Shown here: positions 28,346 to 36,962 of the stretch, piece by piece
Layout of the letters: the number at the start of each line of letters is the position of its first letter
How positions within the stretch are numbered: position 1 is the first letter of the stretch
Assembly: GCF_009827655.1 (NCBI RefSeq)
Contig: NZ_WTYV01000007.1
Span: forward strand, 1 to 64,000
Length of the DNA: 64,000 nucleotides
Direction of reading: 5' to 3'
From: Alteraurantiacibacter buctensis
GTDB taxonomy: Bacteria > Pseudomonadota > Alphaproteobacteria > Sphingomonadales > Sphingomonadaceae
Made by a program: the position numbers and the translations under genes
Notes under the pieces: model-generated
Seen by the model: only the letters and a program-made list of their open reading frames with translations
The model's database searches: none
What the model was told of the DNA's origin: nothing

Positions 28346-28747
28346 TCATGCTGTCTGTATCGGCGGTAAGGCTTCGGGAGTGTCGGTGTGGCCGGCGTTC
28401 TCGCCCGCCCTCGACGCCGCGACCCGCGCGAACGTCTCGCCGGTGTCGGCGAGCACGGCCTCGCGGCCGGTCCGCTTCTCCCAGCGCCTGATCGCGACAT
28501 CGACATAGGTGGGCTCGATCTCGATCCCGTACGCCACGCGTTTCGTGCGCTCGGCCGCGAGGATCGTGGTGCCTGAGCCCATGAACCCGTCGATTACGAT
28601 CTCCGCGGTCCTGGTCACGTCGCGGATGGCGTCGGCCACCAATGCGGTCGGCTTGACCGTGGGGTGATCGGCTAGGTCGTCGGCCCGTGTCGCCCCGAAG
28701 CTGTTGACCCCGGCGTAATCCCAGACACCCGCGGGAAAATCTGGCAT
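28346..28747 (-). pseudogene. DNA methyltransferase, C-terminal fragment
   Basis: 133 residues covering the end of an N6/N4 DNA methylase: HPTVKPTALVADAI, then DGFMGSGTTILAAERTKR (the AdoMet-binding motif) and GIEIEPTYVDVAIRRWEKRTG. The catalytic part and any ParB-like N-terminal half are lost; the frame meets phage terminase sequence of the opposite strand within 20 bases. It is prophage-type debris. Confidence 0.75.
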
Positions 28748-28765
28748 CGCAAGAAGGGCGATCTG

Positions 28766-29240
28766 GTGGATCGAGTTCGCTTCCCGAAGTCGGTCCTCGA
28801 GGAACGCAGGCTTGCCCTGGGCAACCGGTCCTACTCAGCGCAGTACCAGAACAACCCGATCGTCGCGGACGGAGGTTGTTTCCGCTCTGCGCACTTCGGC
28901 CAGTACAGCGAGGCTCAGCCGCGCGATCAGTTCCACCGGATCGTCCTGTCGATGGACATGGCCTCGACCGATCGGAGCACCTCGGATTACTCGGTGTGCA
29001 TGACGTGGGGCTACTTGCCGCCCAACTGGTATTTGCTGGATGTCTATCGCGCTAAGCCCGCGTTCCCCGAACTTGTGGAGCGGACAATCAGCCTGCACAG
29101 GCGATGGAAGGCCGACGCACTGACCATCGAGGCGGCGTCCAGCGGCCACGCGCTGTACCAGCAGGTAAAACGCGCCAGACTGCCGGGAATGGTCGTCAGC
29201 CCGACACCGAGGGGAAGCAAGCTCGACCGAGCCGACGCCA
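28766..29240 (+). pseudogene. Phage terminase large subunit, nuclease-domain fragment
   Basis: Starts within RVRFPKSVLEERRLALG and [10 protein letters not shown], the motor-to-nuclease linker of large terminases, followed by the nuclease segment [20 protein letters not shown] and [16 protein letters not shown]. The ATPase domain upstream is missing, and the C-terminus is cut by the IS3 remnant at about 29235. Confidence 0.75.
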
Positions 29241-29412
29241 TAACGGCCGGCAATCGAACTCATCGCCGCCCACTCCGACGGGTAATCCCCCCGGTGCTCC
29301 TCCACCATCCGCACCACACGGTCGCGAAACTCAGGTGAAAACTTGTTCCTTGTAGCGCTCATCGTGGCTCCTTCTCACAAATAGGAGCCTCCGGAAAGCC
29401 CGGGACGCTTCA
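29231..29412 (-). mobile_element. IS3-family end with OrfA fragment
   Basis: The terminal sequence on the minus strand begins TGAAGCGTCCCGGG, as in IS3-family ends. It is followed by an ATG at 29362 and the first 45 residues of an OrfA ([19 protein letters not shown]). The rest of the element is absent, the frame running straight into terminase sequence. Confidence 0.7.
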
Positions 29413-29537
29413 GTGCGCTCTTGGTGCTCAGGGTTTGGAAAGCTGTCAGTCGGCATACGACCCAAAATCGGACATTCAGCAAATGCGCTCAAACCCAACC
29501 GCAAAGTGTTTGGGTTGGGATGCCTGTTCACACGCTG

Positions 29538-31133
29538 CTAGGCGAACCACTGTTCGAGATAGGTGGAGATAGACATGCCATCTTCGGGCAATACAGATAG
29601 GCCTATATAGAGATCTGGGCGCACGAGAACGAAACGCCCCTCTTCGCGGATCTCGTAGCGTTCGCGAATCTCACCGGTTTCGTCCGAGACTATGTGATCG
29701 AAGTCGAAACCGGCATCCTTGTCGTCCGCAATCAGGCAAACCGAGATTTGACCGGGGTAATGTTCTTCCAGATTACTCCGAACCGATCGGGCCAACTCCA
29801 GGTGGACTTGTTTCTCTTCGCCGGGAACGATGAGCAGGGTGAAGCCAGGATGTCGCAGGACGTCGTAGACACGCTTCTGCGGTTCGCGCACCAACATTGC
29901 ATCGGGCGCTCTTGCGCCGGCTTTCGGTCCAGCGACTTCTGCAATGCCGTCGGGCAACACGACATTGTCGCTGTAGTTGTGCGACAGGCCGGACACGAGG
30001 TGGATCGTACGCGCCTCCCAACCCGGCTCCTGTGTTTGTTTCCAGCGCTCTTTGGGTTCGTCGCCGAAGCCCATTACGATATGGTGGGTCGCCATTGCGC
30101 CTTCGCTAATCTGCTCGCCGATCGGCTTTCGTTCCTTCTCGTAGCTGTCAAGAATAGCAGCGTCGGCCCGGCCCTGGCACACGGCTGCCAGTTTCCAGCC
30201 CAGATTGAAAGCATCCTGCATGCAACCGTTCATACCCTGCCCTCCCGATGGCGAATGGATATGGCTGGCGTCGCCGCAAATCACTAATCGCCCGTTACGA
30301 TAACGCTCGGCAATATTGTTGTGGATTTCCCAAGCGGTGACCCATTCGGGCTCACCGACTTTGAATCCAATACCGATCTTGTCGGCAACCTCCTGGAAGG
30401 CCGCGCGCTGGTCGCTCGCATAGACATACTCTCCGGAAGGCTCGCTCATGTAGATGCGCCAGTTCTTCCCCGGCAATTTGGTACAGTTCATGAACAGGTC
30501 TTTGTTGAAGAAGTAGTTCATCCAGCGATCATCAAAAGTCACGTTTTCGAGCTGCACGTCCATCATTGACATCACTGCAACTTGTTCACCTTCAAAGGCG
30601 ATACCGGCCGCATCCCGCACAAAACTGCGCTTGCCGTCACAGCCCACAACCCATGGGTAGCGATGCGCCTCCACCCGGCCGTCGGGTAACTTGATCTGCG
30701 CCGCGACGCTGTCACTGCTAGCATCAAGCCCGACGAGTTCTGTGCGGTATTCAGGCTTGATCCCGTATTGCGCCAAAAGGTGTTCGCGTAGCACCTGTTC
30801 AAAATCATTCTGGTTGATCTTGTAATAGAAGGCGAAGCGCGTCGGCAGTACGCGATAATCGGTGCGCGGCTGCTCTTCGGCCGGTAAATGTGGAAAGTTG
30901 TAGATATTACCGGGGCATTCGAGGCAGACCTCTTCGAGCCGATAAGCGATCCCCATATGCTCGAACATCTCCATAGAGCGAGCATGAACGGTCATCGCGC
31001 GCGTTGTATGCGAGGGACCCTGGCGCTTTTCGACCAATCGCACAGTAACCTGACGGCGTAGCAATTCATGCGCCAGTATCAGACCAGACGGTCCGGCCCC
31101 CACGATTAGGACTTGAGGTTCTGCGGACTGCAT
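29538..31133 (-). CDS. FAD-dependent aromatic hydroxylase (MhpA/PcpB type)
   Basis: 531 residues of the class A flavin monooxygenase family: Rossmann motif VLIVGAGPSGLILAHEL, the WVVGCDGKRSFVRDAAGI (DG) motif, and RLVICGDASHIHSPSGGQG (GD) motif with NLGWKLAAV. A thioredoxin-like C-terminal tail ends the protein. It would hydroxylate a phenolic ring with NAD(P)H and oxygen in the cytosol. Located downstream of the p-cresol-type dehydrogenase genes, it could act on the product, but 400 bases separate them. Confidence 0.85.
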   Translation of the reverse strand: MQSAEPQVLIVGAGPSGLILAHELLRRQVTVRLVEKRQGPSHTTRAMTVHARSMEMFEHMGIAYRLEEVCLECPGNIYNFPHLPAEEQPRTDYRVLPTRFAFYYKINQNDFEQVLREHLLAQYGIKPEYRTELVGLDASSDSVAAQIKLPDGRVEAHRYPWVVGCDGKRSFVRDAAGIAFEGEQVAVMSMMDVQLENVTFDDRWMNYFFNKDLFMNCTKLPGKNWRIYMSEPSGEYVYASDQRAAFQEVADKIGIGFKVGEPEWVTAWEIHNNIAERYRNGRLVICGDASHIHSPSGGQGMNGCMQDAFNLGWKLAAVCQGRADAAILDSYEKERKPIGEQISEGAMATHHIVMGFGDEPKERWKQTQEPGWEARTIHLVSGLSHNYSDNVVLPDGIAEVAGPKAGARAPDAMLVREPQKRVYDVLRHPGFTLLIVPGEEKQVHLELARSVRSNLEEHYPGQISVCLIADDKDAGFDFDHIVSDETGEIRERYEIREEGRFVLVRPDLYIGLSVLPEDGMSISTYLEQWFA

Positions 31134-31536
31134 AATGAGGCTGCTCCCAATATTGTTGCCGTCTTTTTTAAAGATCTAACTTGTTGTGATAGGCACCGAC
31201 AAAGCAAACTGGCTAAGGAGACAGGGTATTACTAGTCACTCCGGATGAGCAAGGCTAACAGCCCGCTTCTCTGTTTCGACACCTCGTCCGAGATCATCCG
31301 CTGGCGGCGAACACGAATGTCAGCTTTCCACCCAATCTGCGACGTGAGATAAGGTCTGTACCTGGGCCGGTAAGGGACTGTCGGCTTTTGGTGTTTGCGC
31401 CATATAATGCAGCCAATCAGCAATCGAGCCAATTTCAGGCCTGTCGGCAATCTCGGCCATTGGGCACCCCGCTTTTGCACTGCACCGCTGGCGACACCGC
31501 GCCAGTATCGCAGCAAGTAATCACCAACGATTGAGC
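31134..31536. other. Intergenic stretch with one possible small ORF
   Basis: 403 bases between two minus-strand genes. Apart from the 46-codon frame listed separately, I see no gene. The left end should carry the promoter of the flavin hydroxylase. Confidence 0.4.
31320..31460 (-). CDS. Possible 46-residue small protein
   Basis: The frame begins MAEIADRPEIGSIADWLHYM and ends HVADWVES. Composition is protein-like and possibly helical, and a GCGGGGTG stretch precedes the ATG. The frame is open upstream with a cysteine-rich extension (CRQRCSAKAGC), so it may instead be the tail of a lost gene. Not recognised. Confidence 0.25.
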   Translation of the reverse strand: MAEIADRPEIGSIADWLHYMAQTPKADSPLPAQVQTLSHVADWVES

Positions 31537-32928
31537 CTATGCCGTAAGGGCCGTTTCAATCTTACGGTGCAACTCGGCCAATCCACTCCCGGTGTCTCGG
31601 CCAAGACCGAGGCCGGCGAGTTCAAAGCTCTGGGCTGCGACGCCGATTCCTTGCTGCTGCATTGCGGTCACCAACTGCCTTGCACTCTCGGCAAGGCGCT
31701 CCTCGCTGCGCTGGTTGAAAGGAGTATAAGGCAGATAGATCTTCTGAAACAAGGAGCGCCCGACAACCGCCATTTCAGTCAGGAACGGCAAGCCGTGTTC
31801 GGCGAGCGCCTGCTTTGCGTGCCCGCCCATCGCAAGTGCGAAACGATCTTCGATGGGGGCGACCATAGTCAGGCTTGCCGCATGGCTGGCATCGATACCG
31901 GGGAACGACACGCCTGCGACGCCTGGCTGGCCTGATACCAGCGCGGCCTGCTCCTGCCAGACGGGTGACCCAGCCTGTTCTTCAACGCTGACTGCGCGAA
32001 CATCTGCAATGGAGGAAAGCGCTCCATCAATCGTTGCTCTTGCCAGTGCGATCAGATTGGGAAGCCCATAGAGCGCCGAGGTCAATCGCCACTCGGAAGC
32101 GGCATTCTCGGAATGGCGGGCCTCATCGAACTCGCGGTGGGTCAGGCTGACGGTGCCAGGTAGCAAGTTCGCAATCTTGAATTCACGCAACGCTTCCATG
32201 ACTTCGGACAGGGCCTGAGTATTGGCTATCTGGTATGCCAAAGTCTGGGTGACAGGCACCTGTCCCATCAGCCAGACGCCAATCTGGGTTGGCACGAGCA
32301 GGCCAGACTGCATGGCCAGCCCGTCTGAATATGGTCCCAGCGAATATTTGTAGAGCTGCCAAGTCTTGCTGCCCGGCATGGCGCCCATGCCCGTGCGAAC
32401 CAGTTCGCCATAGGGCGTTGCGAACTCTGCCCCGCACTGCACCAGTGCGTGTTCGCCGTAGGGTGTGTAGCCAATTCCCTTGGCAAAGGTGCTGCCGACG
32501 ATCGATGCTGCGCCATCGCGTTCGCTGTCGACCTGCAACGCATGGCCATGCTCTGCTAGATAGGCGGACAAGGCCGCATAGCTGACGCCCGGCTCGACCC
32601 GTGCGTAGCCATTGGCGACATCGACTTCGAGAACGCGGTCCAGCCGCGACAGGTCGAGGATAACCGTGTTGCCATCGCCGCAAAGCCTCGCGCCTACGTT
32701 GGAGGCATTGAACACCGTGAGCAAACCAGCGCCATGCGCGTGCGCAGCAGCTACTGCATGCTGCGCGGCTTCGGCGTTCCCGGGGCGTACAGCCACCACG
32801 TAGTTTGCCTCAACCCCCGGATGGGTAGCGAAGCGCTCTGCCAGCGCATCGAAGGCGGTGTCGCCCGGACGGAGAAGCTCCAAGTCCATCCCTGTCTGGT
32901 TCAGGCTTTCGATCAGGCTCATGCTCAT
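31537..32928 (-). CDS. p-Cresol methylhydroxylase/VAO-type flavoprotein, paralogue without signal peptide
   Basis: 463 residues: a PCMH-type FAD-binding half (AVRPGNAEAAQHAVAAA, ARVEPGVSYAALSAYL, KGIGYTPYGEHALVQCG), then the substrate cap and a C-terminal IYLPYTPFNQRSEERL. It has the fold of PchF but starts directly with the catalytic domain. No Sec or Tat signal is seen, so it is predicted cytosolic unless exported with a partner. ATGA overlap with the cytochrome c stop shows coupling. Confidence 0.8.
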   Translation of the reverse strand: MSMSLIESLNQTGMDLELLRPGDTAFDALAERFATHPGVEANYVVAVRPGNAEAAQHAVAAAHAHGAGLLTVFNASNVGARLCGDGNTVILDLSRLDRVLEVDVANGYARVEPGVSYAALSAYLAEHGHALQVDSERDGAASIVGSTFAKGIGYTPYGEHALVQCGAEFATPYGELVRTGMGAMPGSKTWQLYKYSLGPYSDGLAMQSGLLVPTQIGVWLMGQVPVTQTLAYQIANTQALSEVMEALREFKIANLLPGTVSLTHREFDEARHSENAASEWRLTSALYGLPNLIALARATIDGALSSIADVRAVSVEEQAGSPVWQEQAALVSGQPGVAGVSFPGIDASHAASLTMVAPIEDRFALAMGGHAKQALAEHGLPFLTEMAVVGRSLFQKIYLPYTPFNQRSEERLAESARQLVTAMQQQGIGVAAQSFELAGLGLGRDTGSGLAELHRKIETALTA

Positions 32929-33275
32929 TGCCCTTCCTCCAGCAGGTAGTCGGCGATCCGGTCTACTTCCTCGTCAGTGATTTCGGTTGGCCGGAATGGG
33001 GGCATCATCTGAAAGCCTTGCCGCACGGCGTAATGGATCAGCGGGCGGTTGATCGCCTGCATGTCACGCAACACGGAATTTTCAGGCCCGAAATCGCCTT
33101 CCATTCGCATGGTGCCGGGATGGCCCGGACCCGGATCATGACAACCCGCACACCACTGCTGGTAGAGGTCTTCTCCGCTGCGCTTCTGCGGTTCGGCCTG
33201 CTGCGCATCAATCGCTGCGAATGGAACAAGTGCTGCTGATGTCAGCAGGACGAGGGCGAAAATTCTTATCCGCAT
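32925..33275 (-). CDS. Periplasmic c-type cytochrome, PchC-like
   Basis: 116 residues: signal peptide to about residue 24, a single haem site CAGCH (42-46), and the likely axial Met in FQMMPPFRP (90/91). Size and context match the small cytochrome subunit of p-cresol or eugenol hydroxylases, which takes electrons from the flavin and passes them to the respiratory chain. Its ATG overlaps the stop of the Tat-exported flavoprotein by 10 bases. Confidence 0.85.
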   Translation of the reverse strand: MRIRIFALVLLTSAALVPFAAIDAQQAEPQKRSGEDLYQQWCAGCHDPGPGHPGTMRMEGDFGPENSVLRDMQAINRPLIHYAVRQGFQMMPPFRPTEITDEEVDRIADYLLEEGQ

Positions 33276-34936
33276 GGCAGGTCTCCTTCGCAGAACTGGC
33301 TGGGCCAGATGCCGCTTTTGCCCGGCGCAAGGATGCCGCTCGGGTCAATGGCTGCCTTGAGCCGCGAATTGAGGCGGCCCAGCGCACCATCGTTCCATGA
33401 ATAGGAACTGGCGACCTTGTCCATCAAATCGAGGTGCGTGCGGTAGACGCCAAAGCTGTCTTCGGTGGCATCGTCGATCAGGCGGTCCAGCAATTCGAGA
33501 AGGCGTGCCTTTTCTTCCGGTCGATCCCGGCGGAAGGCAGGCATGTAGATGTGGTGCATATCGCGCCAGCCGACGATGAATTCGCCGAAATAGTCGAAAC
33601 CTGCCTCTTCCGACATTTGCCGAACCTTGGTGTATTGCCGCAGGGCCAGTTCGCCATCGACGGGTACGACGGGGCCGAAGCCGACATGCGCGGCGTTGGG
33701 TATCCAGGCTACAGTGCCGAATTCAGTCATATTGGGTTCGCCGCGCATCAGCTTGGCTCGGTATTGCCAGCTGGCGGTGTGGCCCTTCTCGGCCTCGGAG
33801 AAGAAGCGTGCGCCGCGGATGGTGGAAAAGCTGTCTCTCAGCACTTCCCAGGTGGCGTCCATCATCTCCTCTGTGCCGTAAAGCGCGCCGTAGAAGCTCC
33901 AGTTGCCCACATCGAGATCATCCATGATGGCGCGCCGCGCACTGTCGGGAAGTGCGCCTTCTCCGGTGTAGTATTGGTCCTTGCGCTTCTCGACCGCTGC
34001 CTCCCACACGAGCTCGGTAGAGGTAGCCGCATTGGGAATGAGCTGTGCGAGCTTGAGTGGACGGACAACTTCCGTGATCGGCTGGATCGCGTCCTCATCC
34101 GCAAAGGTAACCATATAGGGGCGATAGCCTGGCGGTTGGGGCATCAGCTGCACGCCCATTCGCGTAACCACGCCGAGGTTGGACTGGGTGAACAACCCGT
34201 CGACCCAGGGGCCATTGCCATAGCGATAGACGCTCATGGCAGCCTGTCCCGCCTGCCCGCCCATGCCGGTGTCGACAACCGTGCCATCCGACAGCACCAC
34301 CTGCATCCCGCACTGCTGCTGCAGGAAGTGTTCGCCCATCGGCGTATAGCCGACGCCGCGATCCAGCAGGTTGCCCACCACACCGCCCCAGCCGGGCGCT
34401 GCGCAGTCGATCCATAAACGCGATCCGGTGCGGCGCAGGTGGCGATACAGCTCGGTGTAGGAGACGCCCGGCTCGACAATAGCGTAGCAGTGTTTCTCGT
34501 TGACCTCGATGATGCGGTTCATTCGCTTCAGGTCGAGAACCAGGGTGCCGGGCATACGTGGCGCAGCCCCTCCATAGCCAAGGTTGCGCCCGGTCGAGAT
34601 GGTCCAGACCGGAATACCGTGTTCACGGGCCACGGCCAGCACGCGTTGTATCTGATCGACCGACGTTGGCGCCACGGCACCCGACGGCGCATGCTCTTCC
34701 GGCGGCTTCATGGCGAAGTGGTCATTGTAACCAACAAGCTGGTCGGAATCGGAGAACACGTTTCGCGGCCCGACGATTGCACGCAATGCATCCAGCGCGG
34801 AATCGAAGGCGCTGCGGCTCACTCGCGGTGGCAGCGGCGCACCGTCCGGCCCCGCTGCAAGCGCGCCATTGGCAGCCACCAGTGTTAGTCCGGCACCAAC
34901 CGCCGAATTGCGGATGAAATTTCGTCTGGTGATCAT
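33266..34936 (-). CDS. 4-Cresol dehydrogenase-type flavoprotein subunit, Tat-exported
   Basis: 556 residues from ATG 34936. A twin-arginine signal RRNFIRNSAVGAG leads a PCMH/vanillyl-alcohol-oxidase domain: PVWTISTGRNLGYGGAAP, YAIVEPGVSYTELYRHL, NLLDRGVGYTPMGEHFL and QSNLGVVTRMGVQLMP; the C-terminus ends SGILAPGKSGIWP. It should oxidise a 4-alkylphenol (p-cresol, 4-ethylphenol or eugenol type) in the periplasm and reduce the cytochrome encoded by the overlapping next gene. ATG 34945 is an alternative start. Substrate not decidable from sequence. Confidence 0.85.
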   Translation of the reverse strand: MITRRNFIRNSAVGAGLTLVAANGALAAGPDGAPLPPRVSRSAFDSALDALRAIVGPRNVFSDSDQLVGYNDHFAMKPPEEHAPSGAVAPTSVDQIQRVLAVAREHGIPVWTISTGRNLGYGGAAPRMPGTLVLDLKRMNRIIEVNEKHCYAIVEPGVSYTELYRHLRRTGSRLWIDCAAPGWGGVVGNLLDRGVGYTPMGEHFLQQQCGMQVVLSDGTVVDTGMGGQAGQAAMSVYRYGNGPWVDGLFTQSNLGVVTRMGVQLMPQPPGYRPYMVTFADEDAIQPITEVVRPLKLAQLIPNAATSTELVWEAAVEKRKDQYYTGEGALPDSARRAIMDDLDVGNWSFYGALYGTEEMMDATWEVLRDSFSTIRGARFFSEAEKGHTASWQYRAKLMRGEPNMTEFGTVAWIPNAAHVGFGPVVPVDGELALRQYTKVRQMSEEAGFDYFGEFIVGWRDMHHIYMPAFRRDRPEEKARLLELLDRLIDDATEDSFGVYRTHLDLMDKVASSYSWNDGALGRLNSRLKAAIDPSGILAPGKSGIWPSQFCEGDLPCG

Positions 34937-34997
34937 GGCGATCATTCTCCCTTGGTACGCCATCATGCCAGCTTGGCCCGCTAATTCGCGCGGCTGG

Positions 34998-35026
34998 GAG
35001 TGCACCCTCGCTAGACTGTGAGTGCA
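34998..35026. promoter_or_regulatory. Direct-repeat operator candidate for AraC regulator
   Basis: GAGTGCA occurs at 34998-35004 and 35020-35026, 22 bases apart in the same orientation, within the divergent gap between the flavoprotein operon and the AraC gene. Two half-sites two helical turns apart fit AraC/XylS-type binding. Confidence 0.4.
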
Positions 35027-35064
35027 ATTTGAGATCGGCGGGCAATGCGCTATTGTAAGCGCCA

Positions 35065-36102
35065 ATGACCGGAAGGTGGGATCACCACCTTCCGTGGAGA
35101 GGGTTTGACGACATGACGCTTGGACAAATGGCTGACAGATTCTGGGCTACCGACAGCTGGAGCGTTGGCGCAAAGATGTCGCGCTGGAATGACACCGTCG
35201 CCACGCACATGACTGAGCTACACGTTGATGCCGCGCAGCCGGAAAGTTTCAAGGCTAGTTGGACGCAGACGGCTCTGGGTCCCATCGACCTCAACGTTCT
35301 GGGCACCACGCCGCAGATCGTGCGGCGCACGCCGGAAATGACGCGCAGCACTGCTGAAGGCTCTTACGAGATCGTCTACATGCAGCGTGGTTCGATGATC
35401 GTGCGGGAGTGGGGCGACGAACAGCTGATCCGCCAGGGCGATTTCGGTGTTCTGCGCAACGCCGTGCCTTACGAGTTCGAGTGTCCGCGCGAGAATGTCG
35501 CGCTGTCGATGCATGTGTCGCAGGGCTGGATGGACAAGTGGCTCCGCGATCCGGAGGGCTTGCGTCGGATGCCGTGGCAAGCACGCTCGCAATGGGGCGC
35601 GCCGCTGGCATCGCTGTTGCGGTTGATTGCAGCAAATGGTGTCGCGGACTGTGCCGTTCCGCGCGACGTGATTGCCGATCAAATAGGTAGCTTGTTTGCC
35701 CTGATCGGGCAGAACGCAGGCGCACAGCGCAGAGTGCGAACGAGCACCTTCGATCGTATCGAAGCGCTGCTAGATACGCTATTTACTGACCCTGATCTGT
35801 CGCCAGGCCAGCTGGCTGGAGAAGTAGGCATATCAAAACGGCACCTGCACGGTCTGTTTGCCGACAACGGGACAACCTTCGGCGCGCAACTTGTCGAACG
35901 CCGTCTGCAATATGCCGCCGATCGCCTCTCCGCAGGCTCGCTTGATGCAAGTTTCGTCGGAGACATCGCATTCGAAGCAGGCTTTTCCGACCCAAGTCAC
36001 TTCGCCCGTCGTTTCCGGAAACGGTTTGGTTGCGCACCCAGCGCATGGCGCAATGGCCGCAGGCCGATAGGGCCGAAGGGAACGTCCGCTTTTGAGCACT
36101 GA
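35065..36102 (+). CDS. AraC/XylS family transcriptional activator
   Basis: 345 residues. The N-terminal half has an AraC-binding-like segment (EIVYMQRGSMIVREWGDEQL, then GDFGVLRNAVPYEF). The C-terminal half (about 235-335) carries two helix-turn-helix units: LSPGQLAGEVGISKRHLHGL and IAFEAGFSDPSHFARRFRKR. ATG 35113 is a possible later start. It is divergent from the p-cresol-type operon and is the likely activator of it. Confidence 0.88.
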   Translation: MTGRWDHHLPWRGFDDMTLGQMADRFWATDSWSVGAKMSRWNDTVATHMTELHVDAAQPESFKASWTQTALGPIDLNVLGTTPQIVRRTPEMTRSTAEGSYEIVYMQRGSMIVREWGDEQLIRQGDFGVLRNAVPYEFECPRENVALSMHVSQGWMDKWLRDPEGLRRMPWQARSQWGAPLASLLRLIAANGVADCAVPRDVIADQIGSLFALIGQNAGAQRRVRTSTFDRIEALLDTLFTDPDLSPGQLAGEVGISKRHLHGLFADNGTTFGAQLVERRLQYAADRLSAGSLDASFVGDIAFEAGFSDPSHFARRFRKRFGCAPSAWRNGRRPIGPKGTSAFEH

Positions 36103-36392
36103 GAAATCGGAAGCTTACGTCTTTGATTGGGGCGCAAATCTGCCATTTCACACTCAGTGTTTCGTCAGAACCGTACTCTCGGCCGAAAACGTAACTCCAA
36201 GGCCGGAACATCCAAGTTTCCACTGGACTGTTCTTACCCCGCAAGCATTGGTGACGCCACGCCCGGCACGCCGGGCTCATGCCGGTAGCGGCGGCCATTC
36301 GGCTCCGCCCAACCGGAGTACCATGGTGACCACCAAATACACACATGCCCGGCAAACCATGGCTGGCGCCGCGACGAAGCAGGGCTCGCCCA

Positions 36393-36567
36393 GGTGCTGT
36401 CAGTCTAACCGCAACTTGTCTCCGATTGGCGGAGTTTGGCCTACCCAAGCGATGGTTCAGGCCATGAGCGACTGCCACTCGGCCAGGGCGGCCGAGCGGC
36501 GGGTCTTGTAGGTTGTTCTGTCGACGAGGTGGCGTTCGAGGTTGAAGTGGATGTGGACGTTTGCGTT
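36393..36567 (-). mobile_element. IS6-family 3'-end remnant
   Basis: Starts with the left end GGTGCTGTCAGTCTAACCGC, followed by the last 40 or so codons of the transposase (minus strand, ending SAALAEWQSLMA). Similarity stops at about 36567, where other sequence begins. The region 36103-36392 left of it holds no supported gene. Confidence 0.8.
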
Positions 36568-36569
36568 TC

Positions 36570-36747
36570 GGGGTCGGCTGGCAGCAGGGCCTCCGTCCGG
36601 GCCAGGGCCACTCGATAATAGCCCGGATGATACACCGCTTCCCGCAGCTTGAGGTGAAGAATGCTCCCTCCGGTCAGTTGCGTCACTGCCCCGGTATGGG
36701 TGGCGGTGGGAGAGAGCCTGCGGACGAACTCTCTTTCGAATAATGCA
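36570..36747 (-). pseudogene. Fragment of an unidentified protein, cut by IS6 remnant
   Basis: An open frame reads EFVRRLSPTATHTGAVTQLT then HLKLREAVYHPGYYRVALAR, and then runs into the IS. The YHPGYYRVALA motif recalls SCE4755-type polysaccharide-monooxygenase-like proteins, but the fragment is too short to be sure. No start remains. Bases 36748-36962 show nothing else. Confidence 0.35.
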
Positions 36748-36962
36748 TTGTATCACAATAATAAATTTAGATTCCTCCAGGCAGTCCGCTGGTTGAGCGT
36801 ACCTGGTTCAAGCCCTTGCGCTTTCACGATGCGTCAAGTTCGACAGTGGCTTTGATACTGAAACCCCGCTCTCGTGGCCCGCAATGGATTCCGATGCAAA
36901 TCCCTCCTATTATCCTCCGGAGATGAGCCAAACCGGACATCACCGCTGATAATAAGGACGTT

